A stretch of 64,000 nucleotides of DNA from Blasia pusilla (taxonomy: Eukaryota > Marchantiophyta > Marchantiopsida > Blasiales), in assembly GCA_050084515.1 (NCBI GenBank), contig CM114271.1:45880001-45944000 (forward strand). Reading direction: 5' to 3'. The translations under genes and the position numbers were made by a program. Below, piece after piece: positions 22,618 to 33,489 of the stretch (positions are counted from its first letter, which is position 1; each line of letters starts with the position of its first letter). Below the pieces are notes generated by a model that was given only the letters and a program-made list of their open reading frames with translations, was not told where the DNA came from and did no database searches.

Positions 22618-25600
22618 ATGATGGGTGAAATCCTCTCAGATGTTGGAAGGATGATGGGTGAAATATTATCAGAGCTTGCAACGATGACAGGTGAAATATA
22701 TTACATCACGGTCAACTTCATTGCATCTGCTACAAGACCTTGCCGGCAATTCCTATGGTTCGCCTTGTACTTGTACATTTCTGCCTGGACCACTGGAATC
22801 GCTTGGGCTTTCGGAGTACTACACATCCCGGTCCGAATGTTCATTGTCCCTATCTGGATGTTTACTTCACCTCTACGAGTGCACCAGGTCTTTTTCTCTC
22901 ACAAGTCTTGTCTGGTTTGCTAGAAAACATGTGATTTTGTGACTATTTGTTGGTGTGGACATTGTTTGTTTAGCGATTCTGGACTCAAGAAAGGTGATTG
23001 AGCGTCACAGTTTTTTTCCTTTAAAGCCTAGGATTGAACACGTGTGCTCATAGTTTATAAGGCCCAGCAAGAATTGGTGACAGAAGTCTAGCGTACAAGG
23101 ATTGAGTCATACTTGACTAGTTTAAACTTCCAAGTGATTACCATACGAATTCAGGACCAAACAATATGAAGTTTAGACTTCATTTAAAGCCTAGGATTGA
23201 ACGCGTGTGCTCGTAGTTTATAAGGCCCAGCGAGAATTAGTGACAGAAGTCAATCGTACAAGGATTGAAGCAGACTTGACTAGTTTAAACTTCCAAGTGA
23301 TGACCACACGAATTTAGGACCAAACAATATGAAGTTTAGACTTCATTCAAGCGTAGGATTGAACGCGTGTGCTCATTGTGGCGTTGCAGTGGAGCATTCT
23401 GTATACATTAAGTCCTACGTTATGAGCAGCACTATTAAATTTCCCAGTTGCCACATGAATTAGGCTCTTTGCGGTGTGGTAGCATAAAATCTGATCTCAA
23501 GAGGCTTGGTAATTATTTCAGATGCCTTAGGTTTAGGGAAGTTGAATATGGAAGTGCCAATTTTAAGAAGAAAATCTAGAGTTAGAAGACACATTTCACT
23601 ACTTTGTGAAGTAGACAAGCACAGAAAATATGCTTTCACCACCCTAGAGCAGGACCTTGCATAGTCTGCCTCACTTGGATCCTTAATCATCTAAGATTAA
23701 GAATTTGTACCTGGGGATATCACCTTTGGGTACGCTTCTGAAGCCCAACTTCACAATAGGTACTTTTCTTGTGAAACGTGGAAAAAGTAGGATCGTGCAC
23801 AATCTTGTTCTCCACAACGACTGGAATGGGACTCAGTTTGCACCATCTCTAATGTACTCTGGGGTTGCCAATCAGTGAATGAGAGAATTTCCGGTCCTTT
23901 CCTATATTGTACTTCAGTCACTTGTTCCTACTGTGCCCTTTCTGGCCACCAGTACCTCCAACCAAGGCACATGGTGTATGGACGATGATAGGTACTACTA
24001 AATGATCACACTCTCTTGGTAGGTGCCTACACCCATACTTGAATATGTTCCTCATGACATCCATCCATGGTGTTAATTCATAAGGTTCGAGGTGGTTGGT
24101 GGCCCCTAAACTTAGTTTGTGAAGGCTTGTTCTTTAAGACATTTTCAGGTCTTCTAAACCCTAAATACTTCCACTTTATGTCAATTTAATATGAGACGCT
24201 CTAGCAGGCTGTGTAAGTTCTCTAAATGTAGGTTCCCTTATTCCATTGATGAAGTGAGTGAAATTCTGGGAAACGAAGATGCTCTGGTTTCATGCATTTC
24301 CTAGTTCCCTGTTACCTGCACAAGGCATGGCTGCCGTAGCAAGCACCTTCCAGATACAGGGATCTCCTCTTATTTATATTCCTTAGAGACACCCGTTTGT
24401 GGTTGAATTGCCTCAGAGTTGTGACAGGCTCCTCGTAGTGAGTGGTTTTGTGTATTGGCTTATAACAGTAGTTGACTCTGTACTGCAAGAGAACTACTTG
24501 CAATTGAATTTTTTCTGGCTGTTGCATTTATCTGAAGCGTAAGGGATTGCTATTCCGATTGGATGTAGTGGTCTATCAAAATGAGAGTGCTGCTACTTGC
24601 TTTGGCCTCAAATTTCACCAGACGTGACTCCCCAAGGTCCATCAAGTTTCTGTATGAGAAAATTCGGAATGTTTCTCTCATACATCAAGACTCAATTGAT
24701 AATGAAAGATTATCGCCTTCAAGTATTGCATGAGTTTTTGTAGTCATACAGCACATGACTGTCAATTTTTATGATGTTTCACTTCTAAGCTGTTTGTAAC
24801 ATGTACTGTATGACTTCACAGTTAACAATGCAACTCAGCAAGCTCCAAGCGGACTGTGACCACCTGCACATAAAAAACTATGAATTGGAGACAAGGCATA
24901 GGCTAGTTGTGAATGAGCACCGACAAGTCGAGCAGAGTTTGCAGGATGCATTGGCATGCGAAATCAAGAAGGGAGGCCAAAAGTCAAAGATCATAAAGCT
25001 GAAGGTAATTGTAGTCCGCATTGGATATGCGAGTTCCACCAACATCCAGAATGATGGGGTTGCAACAGTTACAGGTTGTTCACAATAGACTTCTTTTGAT
25101 GATTACTCATCAACATGTTTATGTAGATGTGACGTTTAAAAGCTGTACCATTCATGTTTTATGCTGGAAGCTATTCCATAATATCATTCTTATGTCGTCA
25201 AGCTTGTGATTGATAGTTTCGGGAAACCCTTTTTGCCATCTGGTCTCTGGATAGACACAGACAGGATTAGATGGGTTTGCAAGAGAAAAAGAAGAAGGTG
25301 ATTTGGTGCCTGATCTCTTCTGGCAGACTAACTTCCTCTGGGTCCGGTATTGATAAACTTTATAGATGAAAGAACTCGAGGCACAGAATGTCAAGATCGA
25401 AGAACTGCAGAGACGGGTGCAGGTTCAGAGAGGTGTAAGAGAGATTCTCCATGCACCCCAGAGAGATGTGAACAATGACACCCGAACGAAGCTTTTATTT
25501 GCGAACCCAGCACAAGAAATCGTTCAACAGGACGAGAGCGAGGCCTTGGTGCTCAAGCCTGCATCTCAAGGAGACCATGCGTTTCCTTCCATGATATGCC

Positions 25601-26037
25601 TTCGTGCTGAAGGGGCGGGTTGCATAGTCCCAGAGAACAAATGGAGAGGGATGGCATTATCTTCTAGTCTTTTCAGTGCTTCACTTTCCATTATGGTGGC
25701 CGTTATTGTTTGGAAGTCTGAAGATCCATGCATGCCTCTTGTAATTGCGCTGTTCATTGTGTTGGGGGTGTCTATCGCCAAAGTAGTCCAATTTTTCTCG
25801 AAGTCGTATAGTCGACTTGGACTAGACGCGGTTGCCCTCGTCAGCTTCAACTCTTTTCTACTGGGCACGTTGAGTTACCCGGCATTCCCACACGTTGCGA
25901 AATCTTTGTCGCCAACAATAAGTGTCCTCTTGGATTGGCTACTGAGGTGGTTTGTTGTGAACGGTGGTGGACCTGACAGAGTGTGCACATCAAAATCAAC
26001 ATTGTCGGACCTAGTTGAGTTCGGCCAACCTTCATAG
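22618..26037 (+). CDS. Unrecognised multi-pass membrane protein with a central coiled coil (3 exons)
   Basis: Three exons keep one frame across consensus splice sites: 22,618-22,887 (CACCAG/GT), 24,822-25,004 (TTCACAG/ and AAG/GTAATT) and 25,366-26,037 (TTTATAG/). They predict 374 residues. Residues 1-33 hold an 11-residue repeat (MGEILS..). Hydrophobic segments lie near 45-82. A charged, heptad-like coiled coil spans about 93-180 (SKLQADCDHLH, then ELEAQNVKIEELQRRVQ). Four more hydrophobic helices lie at about 248-267, 274-294, 304-321 and 335-349. I do not recognise the family and assign no function. The coiled coil crossing all exon joins in frame is the main support for a real gene. The start could be any of the methionines at residues 1, 2, 12, 13 or 23, and further 5' exons are possible. 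Intron 1 carries a tandem repeat. Confidence 0.65.
23021..23380. repeat. 163-bp tandem repeat (about 2.2 copies) in intron 1
   Basis: The unit starting TTAAAGCCTAGGATTGAA at 23,021 recurs at 23,184 with about 90% identity by eye, and starts again at 23,346 (TTCAAGCGTAGGATTGAA) before fading. It includes CTAGTTTAAACTTCCAAGTG in both full copies. It lies wholly inside the intron between exons 1 and 2 of the membrane-protein gene. Confidence 0.85.
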
Positions 26038-28087
26038 AATTAGTTCAGAATATCTGGAACACCATTCGGAATTTGGAATGGAATGTCCGTGTCATAAACG
26101 ATGGGAAGCCTCTTGGAGGCATCAACAGGAGACTCTATTTGAGAGATTCCCTATCGAAGTAGAGTGGGTCCTTGCGAATGCTTGGGAAGTATTTTATTAC
26201 TACATTATCCGTCGACTTCTCTACGAACCTGAGTCGCATCCGTTCGACTGAAATTTGCCGAGATTCGAGGATTAAAGGAGGATTTGTGCATGTGTAAAAT
26301 GAGATGACCGTCGGTAGATAGACGTCTCGTTCTTAGTTTGGATCTAAGCGCGACGTCAGGATAAGTTTTATAAGTTTTATTTCTTGGTGGGGTCCTTAAC
26401 AGCCGGACTCTAGGATGTGGGCTAGATTTTGCACGAATGCACAGAATTTAGAAAGCGCGTATAAATTCTGAAGAAAACGCTGTTATGATTTATACGTCTT
26501 TGTGTCGCCCGTAGCGTCCTACCTGAAGGCAATGTGGGCTAGGTTTTCAAAACCGCTCAGAATTCAGAGCTTGTTGAATTTGGTAAACTGTCGAGAAAGT
26601 GGTCAATCAGCGCATGTGCCGCGGATGTGTACAATTTTACTGGGCGTATTCTCCTGGCTGCAAAGTGAAATCCTAGTCGATTATTTTAACTCGGTTAATG
26701 TTCTTACGTACACAAACACACAAGGATTATCCACACCTCCGCAACAGGTAAAATAGCAGTTTTAATGTGTGTCGTAAATGCCCGACTTGAAAGTTTCTGA
26801 GAGGCTAAAAGTATCCACCCTCAAAGGATAGGCTTCCAAGATTTCACGGTGGGGCGATCTGAAGTCGGTAGTTAGTCTTTCGAAGTATACAATCTCCCTT
26901 CTGACGACCAAGAATTAGATGATGTGTCAAGTGTGTTCTTTGAAGCTGTTGGTATAGATAGTCTCAAGAAAACAGGAAACTAGTCTTGAAAGTCTAGTAG
27001 CCATGGAACACTTGATTAAGTAGATGGATAGACGCTGGAAGCGCGCGATCCCTCTCATCAGGAATCAAGGAGTAGATCATAGGATAGTTCCAGACGATTA
27101 GAGATGTAGTATCTTGAAATTGCTACATTGTTATCGAATCCAATACCCGGATTTTGGAAGTGGTCATGTGAAAATGAGGTTTGTAGACTCATTCCGCTTG
27201 AGGCTTGGAACTGCTACGTTTGGTGTTGCCGAATTCGACAATTGTTTGATTCTCAAGGAGATGGCTATCCTCTGCCCATTTTTTTGTGTGCGTTAGTAGA
27301 TGGTGATCCCCTGTCCAATTTGAGGTCCCTTCCCGTTACGGGTTTACAGATCACGAGGGGAAAGGACCTGTCGATTAATCATCCATGACTTTGATTGGAC
27401 CACTTTGCCACTCGATGACAATCGAGACCATGCCCTGCTTTTCATTTCCTCCCCTATGTGTCAGCCTTGGCGCATAAGCCTGATAGGAAAAGTTAACCCG
27501 TGGCGAGGAATAGGGAATGGGTCGCTCTTCATCTCCAATAGTTGAAGTAGCCACTTCTGTTCGGTCTCGACGGTACTTTAAGAAGTGGTGTGCCTTTTTG
27601 GATCACCGAAGCCTATGCAGCCTCGGCAATACTACGTACGGCGTGTAGTGCCTCCACAGGACCCTTCGATTGGAAGTGTCGCAAGGAAGGAATCTGCGGC
27701 GTGGGCTGGAAGGGTTGGAAAATAGCATCTCATTCTCGTTGGCTGCTCGATTGCCACACGGAATTTTCTTCAGCCTTCTGATTCTCGAGTGCCGATGCGA
27801 ATGTCTCGAAGCCTTTCGTCGATCGACTGCCCGTGGGAATTACTAACCAGAGCTCGTCAGTCGACGTGTGGATCCGTTCCCGCCTTCCACCAACGATCAA
27901 TTTACACCTGTAGAGTTGGTTGGATTTTCCATTCCGAGGCCTTGTTACAGCAGTCAACCTAAACTGACGCTCTATGTGGAGTCGGTTGGATTGTCCATAC
28001 CGAGATCCGAGGTCCCCAGACGCATTTCGCTCCGAACGAAACTCTGGACGGCATTCGATCGCCCTCCGACAATCCCCGGTTCGTAGG
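26038..28087. other. Intergenic region, no gene recognised
   Basis: Holds the probable 3' end of the membrane-protein gene and about 1.5 kb of mixed-composition DNA with only short open frames. The 163-codon minus frame at 27,730-28,221 overlaps the Dpy-30 gene out of frame and shows no domain. Confidence 0.4.
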
Positions 28088-28621
28088 TCAGGACAAGGGA
28101 AGCTCATTGATTGCCTCCACAAGTTCAACAGTCGTGAAAGACTCTTCCGGTAGGACTGGTGCTCGAATCGGTGCGAAGAATTCTTCAGGTGGACTCCAGC
28201 CGACTTCCTTGAAACATCCACAAGACGTGACAGGGAGGGGAGGACCAGGACGACGACAGCACGAGGATTTGGGGGGTGGAGGACCGTAGGAAGGGAACTG
28301 AGGAGGTTTCTTGTCTGGATCGTTGTCCTTGAGATAGAGCGCCATGTATTCCACCGCGTTCGCTGGCCTCTCGACGACCATCGTCTCCAGACCTTGCAGA
28401 AGGAAGGGGTCGATCTTTCCTAAGTACTCGCGCACTGCCATCGTTTTGACCGGGGGCTTGGGTGGCTCCGACGGTGGCGTCGCCGCTTGCTCCTTAGTGG
28501 CGTCCGCGACTGCCGGTTCTGACGATTCCTTCGAGGATTTCGTGCTTCCCGCCGTCGATGTTGTCGACATTTCCTTCGCGGGTTTCGCGCCCGCAGCAGT
28601 TGACGGCCTTTTCGTGGCCAT
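28088..28621 (-). CDS. Dpy-30 motif protein
   Basis: A single 177-codon exon. Residues 1-58 are low-complexity (Ser/Thr/Lys/Ala, then Pro-rich PPSEPPKPP). Residues 61-103 match the Dpy-30 motif: VREYLGKIDPFLLQGLETMV, then ERPANAVEYMALYLKDND. This is a short helix-turn-helix that dimerises and docks on amphipathic helices. Dpy-30 itself is a core subunit of COMPASS/MLL histone H3K4 methyltransferases. The same motif occurs in axonemal radial-spoke proteins. The C-terminal 70 residues (PQFPSYGPPPP, CGCFKEVGWSPPEEFF) are not typical of minimal Dpy-30 and may carry a partner site. Motif identity is strong. The choice between chromatin and flagellar roles is open. The methionine at 28,621 gives the longest frame; the real start could be internal. 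Confidence 0.75.
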   Translation of the reverse strand: MATKRPSTAAGAKPAKEMSTTSTAGSTKSSKESSEPAVADATKEQAATPPSEPPKPPVKTMAVREYLGKIDPFLLQGLETMVVERPANAVEYMALYLKDNDPDKKPPQFPSYGPPPPKSSCCRRPGPPLPVTSCGCFKEVGWSPPEEFFAPIRAPVLPEESFTTVELVEAINELPLS

Positions 28622-28639
28622 GGCGCTGCGTCTTTCGGT

Positions 28640-30480
28640 CGGTCACGAGGAACCTCGCAGGCACGTCAGCTCCCCTCCCCCGGGAGGACGAGGAGTCGAT
28701 GCGATTCTAGGTGAGGCGGAGAGGTAGATATCCAAGCGTCGACTTCGCAACCCAAGTCCGATCCTCGTGCCTGGACTCCTTGGCGACCGTTCATTCCGAA
28801 GAGATATTCTTCCCTCCATTCCTCCCCTCCACTCCCCTCCCTCCTCTCCTCAGTGCAATGTGCCGACAGATGACTGGACCTCATGCGACCTTCCAGTGGA
28901 TCTCACTGACCCTGGTGTGAACGGGCTCACCTTATCGTTCCGTGCCTGGAAAAAGAAGCCAATCATCCCATCCCACTCGAAAAAGCGAGTGGAGTCAGCC
29001 AGAGACGATGAGTTCTTCCCACCGCCCGTCTCCCATCCTTCTAACCCCTCTGCACTGCGCCTTTCACGAACTCCTCCACATCCGAAGTCGTCCTCGCCCG
29101 TCTCGAGTCTCTGGTCTCGACGACCCCCATTCACTTCTTTGACCCAAATCCGAAGCTCGGCCACAACTCCCGAGTCCTCACCGACGAAGTCGGATTCCGG
29201 ACCGGCCACGGCGGCATCTCATTGTCTGCAATCCGAAGCTCCGAGTTCCAACTCCCTCGCCCTTCGCGGAAACTCCCGGCGCCTTTACCGACGTCCTCGT
29301 GAGTCGTGACTCCCCGCGCAACTGCGCCACCATGAGAACGGACCTGTCAGAGCGGCCCTCTCCAACGAAGGATCGCTTCCAAAAGAGAATAGAAGAACAG
29401 AACGGGACAAAGCGCGAGAACATTCCCTCTTTACTACGACGAAGCGAGCGAGCCTACGAAGCCAGAGATCCCCTCTGACCGAAAAGCTGAGTCCGCACCC
29501 GAAGGCGAAAGGAGGCGAGGATGGTCACGAAATCTTTGGGCGGACGTGGAAAAAAAGGTCCGCGATGACAGATCGCCAGAGGAAGCAAATCGGAGATGCC
29601 GAAACCAAATGCTGCGAAAAGGCGGACTGCGAAGAATATCTTATCAAGAAGCTCGCCCTTGATCAATCGGTGAATTTCGCGATATCGATTGCCGACGCCT
29701 TCGACATGGACTCACGTGAAGGAGATCTTTCGACGACAGCAAAAGTGAACCATCCAAAGCGGAATCATTATCGCCCTCCTGTCTGCGTTTTCCATGCCAA
29801 ATTTGACAGATTTGGATCTGCCGCAGCTGCCCTGCCGATCCCTCTTTCCTTCGTTACTGAATCCGTCCCGTCTCTTTCGCGAGAGCGGGCCCTGCGGCCG
29901 CGAATCAATCCGAGATGCGCACGCTGCAATAATAATGCGGTTGTTGCGTTGCCAAATATAGAGACCGAGTCCACGATCGTGATTCACGAGGCTGCAAGCC
30001 GTCAAGGAAGCGCTCAAGCAAGCACCTCTTTTCGTTGAACTCCGCAGTCCAGATGTGCTCGTCGCTCGATTCCACCTCCTCCGACGATTGCGACTGCGAA
30101 GAGGGAATCGTCCTCATCATTATGAGAAATTCGCAACTTGACTATCACGCGCCTTTCCGACGCATCCTTTTCCCGATGGGTTTTCCATCCCCGTTTCTAT
30201 TAAAGTGTATATTCCCCTCTTTCTCGATCTCGGACGCAAACGACATGAGATCTACGGACTCCGGACGCGCGAGAAGAGATCCGATTTGCCTCCGCGGACC
30301 GAAGGGAAGCGTCCACCTTATTCCCCCCCCATCCCCATAATAATTATCAACATCTCGCCATCACCTCCTTTTTCAAATGTCCTCGTCGACTCTTTTCTAG
30401 CGCACGGGTTAACGGATGGATTCATTTCAAGTCTACGGAGGGATCATCATCATCATCATCATCCCTTACGAGACGAGATG
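28640..30480. other. GC-rich region upstream of Dpy-30 gene, unassigned
   Basis: CpG- and GC-rich sequence holding the probable promoter of the Dpy-30 gene. Two sizeable plus frames occur (28,767-29,309, 180 codons, Ser/Pro-rich; 29,565-30,038, 157 codons), with competing minus frames. No domain was recognised in any of them, so I do not call a gene. An (ATC)n run lies near 30,446-30,470. Confidence 0.35.
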
Positions 30481-30691
30481 TGTAATATTTCTTGTTGATC
30501 ATTATGAACTCACGGGTGAAAACATATCTTATCTTAGTTAAATGTTATTGTACACTTGTCAATTCAATGAGGTTTCAAAATTTTCATCCAAATCCAAACC
30601 CCCTCCTTTTCACCGCCTCTGATGATATGTGTCTAGACTATCCACGTGTACTCCATGTGTGTAATAATATTATTCCCTTCTCAAGGCCCCA

Positions 30692-30763
30692 CACCCGTTT
30701 AATAATATAGACTAGTTTAAACCCCCCACAGGGTTTAAACTAGTCTATATTATTAAACCGGTG
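30692..30763. repeat. 33-bp near-perfect inverted repeat with Helitron-like terminus
   Basis: The left arm (30,692-30,724) and right arm (30,731-30,763) are reverse complements with one mismatch, separated by CCCACA. The right arm contains TCTATATTATTAAACCGGTG, continuing into GCGATGCACTGG. This combines a TC start, an AT-rich run and a small GTGC-GAT-GCAC hairpin, a form common at plant Helitron 5' ends. The base before TC is the end of ...AACTAG. The same TCTATATTATTA word occurs on the minus strand at 30,711 and 30,851. Helitron identity is inference; the inverted repeat is seen directly. Confidence 0.7.
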
Positions 30764-30769
30764 CGATGC

Positions 30770-32960
30770 ACTGGCTTCGCAATACGTTCAAAGGACACGT
30801 GTTGGACTGTCCCGTGTCACTTGAAAATCGCTCCTCTGATAATAATATAGATTTGGAAAACAATTATGAACCAATCGGATAAACTTAGACTAGCCATGAT
30901 GGGATGTAAGGTGAAAGTGTGGTAGATAACAAGAAGATATCATAATTGATTTAATATTACGTGAAATTTTTATTTCGTATATGAGATGAAGTAAGGAATT
31001 TAGAATAAATAATATGTCTAGTCCGCGAGAAGCCTACTAGCCTATGCGACATGGCATCCGACATGCACCTCATCCAAAATTTGTCTTTTGGTTCTCCCAG
31101 AGGAGATCTGGTTTATTTTTTGAAGTTTGGATTTTTTTAATTCTTGAAATGGAAACATAGTCAAGTTACACACATGAAAAACACACAAGACGTACTCTCT
31201 CTCTCACACATACACACACACATGGGTCCTCTATGTCCTAGATAGGGGATGCCTCCCGGATGAGACTAGCCCCCATTGTCCAAAGAAAGAGATCTACATT
31301 CATTGGAGATGATACTTGTGGGGCTAATCTATTCTTAGAACCCAAAAAGAACTATTCAAAAATATGGATGTGAAGGTGTTTTTCTGGTGTAATATCAATT
31401 ATATACTTATAGATGGGATCCATCGGATTATGGTTTTCGATTGATAGATACCATTCAATTCAACTCAATTCATAATGTTAAGATTTCTACTCATGATGTT
31501 TTTTAAGATTTTTTATGTGCCTTTTTTCAGATTCTAAAATCGGTTCTATCGATTTTCTTCATTAGTATTTTCATACTACTAATCAAATTCTTATCTTTTA
31601 AAATTATTTCATTGACAATTTCAAAATGCAATGACTTCTTCACTCATTGCACGAGCCAATAAATTGGTTATTTTCAATCCGAGTGAGCACACTAAATTAT
31701 GAGCTACAACTTGCATGTCTTTTGGAATGGAAAGTGGCCAAAAGTCTAAAACAAGTTGGATACATCCCAGAAATTTATGTGAGAAATAAAAAAAAGTTCA
31801 GTATGTCTTTTTCCACTTTTCAATTATGAAAAATGTGGCATGTCTTTTCCTCCTTTTGAATTTTGAAAAAAAAGTACCATGGCCCAACTCCCAACAATAT
31901 ATAAGGGGAAAAAAAGTCAAACTAATGGGATGAGTGACATCATTATAAATTATGAAGACAAACATTTAATAGGAAAAAGCTCCATACATGAAAAGAGGAT
32001 ATGAAAACTAATGAGACAAAGGAAGCTCTAGAATAAATCAAGTCCAATATCATTAGGACCTCATACCTAACCTTACCATGCCTCCAAGAGTGTTTTAAAG
32101 CTTTGACCACATTCCAATGCCATATAAAATATGTTGTCTATAGCCCACTTTAATATCCAGTTAGATAGGCCAGTCCAAGACATTTGCAATAAAATTTAAA
32201 TATTTTGAAAAATAGTGTACATTTAATTCGATTAAAGTAAACTTTCTGCCAAATAAATAAATGGTAGAAAATATTTTCACATAAAGGTGATGAATCCATG
32301 TTCTCGTATCCTTTTAATAATATCAAAATGAAAAGGGGAAAGTACCAACCTCCAAAAATCACCCACGGCCTATTAAAAAGGAAAAAAATCACTACGCACT
32401 TATCCATTCCATAGATATTTACTTTTTCTTCTTATATTTTTTTCATTACGTTTTGACTCATTCTATATCATAACTAGCCCATCAATCTCTTTTCCTTTTC
32501 TTTTTTTAATGCATGTTCGTTAGTCATTCCACCTTCCATGCCTTTTCCCGCCTTAGGATCCCTACACCAACTCACTCGTTTTTATTTATTATATAGATAA
32601 AAACTTTCAAGTAATCATATCTTTGGCCGTTTGCATGAAATAATAATTCAAATAATCGGAATGCACTTTTCGTTCCACCTAACAATAACCTGAACAGAAA
32701 ATACTCGAACTGCATTTATTGCGTCAATTCCTTCTCGACCGGAGTCAAATAATTGCGAATCCACTCGACCTAACCTAAGCTCAAAAGCAATATATAAAAA
32801 TAAAATGAATCTCCCCTTTTGCTCATAGAGTTTGCAACATGAACAGGTTCCTAAACCAAAGCTTGTGAGTGTGGGATTGGAACTTCTCTCAAGTCTAAAG
32901 GAGTTGGTGCGAAGCGAAAATCTTGGACTCTTGAAGTGGCTTTGTGTATATAAAGGGATG
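30770..32960. other. AT-rich intergenic DNA
   Basis: No gene recognised. It contains a (CA)n-like patch near 31,200 and scattered short open frames without domains. Confidence 0.4.
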
Positions 32961-32969
32961 TGTCAACGA

Positions 32970-33480
32970 CGGCCATGTGGTGTTGGACGCATGGACGATA
33001 AAGCGATGGGGTTATACAACTTTTTGTGGATATGGTGTTGTTCAACAAATGGAGGAATCATATGTGGCGCAATGTTGTCATGGATTGATGGAGGCATACA
33101 ACTTTTTATGGATATGGTGTTGTTCGACCGATGGAGTAATGATGTGGGATGTTGTGTTGCCATGGAAGAATGGATGGAAGGACGATATTGCAATTGACTC
33201 TTACAACTTTTTATGGATATGGCGTTGTTTGACTGATGGAGTAAATCATGTACATTGTTATGTTGTCATGGAAGGATGGACAAAAGGATGATATAGCGAT
33301 TGAGTCGTAGAAACTTCTATAGATATGGTGTTGTTCAACAAATAGGGAAAAATCTTGTGCGGAGTTATGTTGTCAGAGAGAGATGGACATATGGGAAAAA
33401 TGGTGATTGAATCGCACAACTTTTTAGGTATATTGCGTTGTTGGACCGGTGGAGTAAAATTAGATCTCATGCCAAATTTT
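32970..33480 (+). repeat. About 106-bp minisatellite, five diverged units
   Basis: The phrase ACAACTTTTT(G/A)TGGATATGG, continuing GTTGTTC, begins units at 33,016, 33,098, 33,203, about 33,309 and 33,416, giving spacings of 82, 105, 106 and 107. Each unit continues with a GATGGAGTAA-like and a GTTGTCATGGA-like phrase. The plus-strand open frames here (repeated YNFLWIWCCST) and their antisense shadows are created by the repeat and are not called as genes. Confidence 0.85.
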
Positions 33481-33489
33481 AGAATTATG

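Noticed and set aside
28767-29309. 180-codon plus frame upstream of the Dpy-30 gene
   Set aside because: Ser/Pro-rich, no domain, competing minus frame of 119 codons in the same DNA; kept only as an unassigned region.
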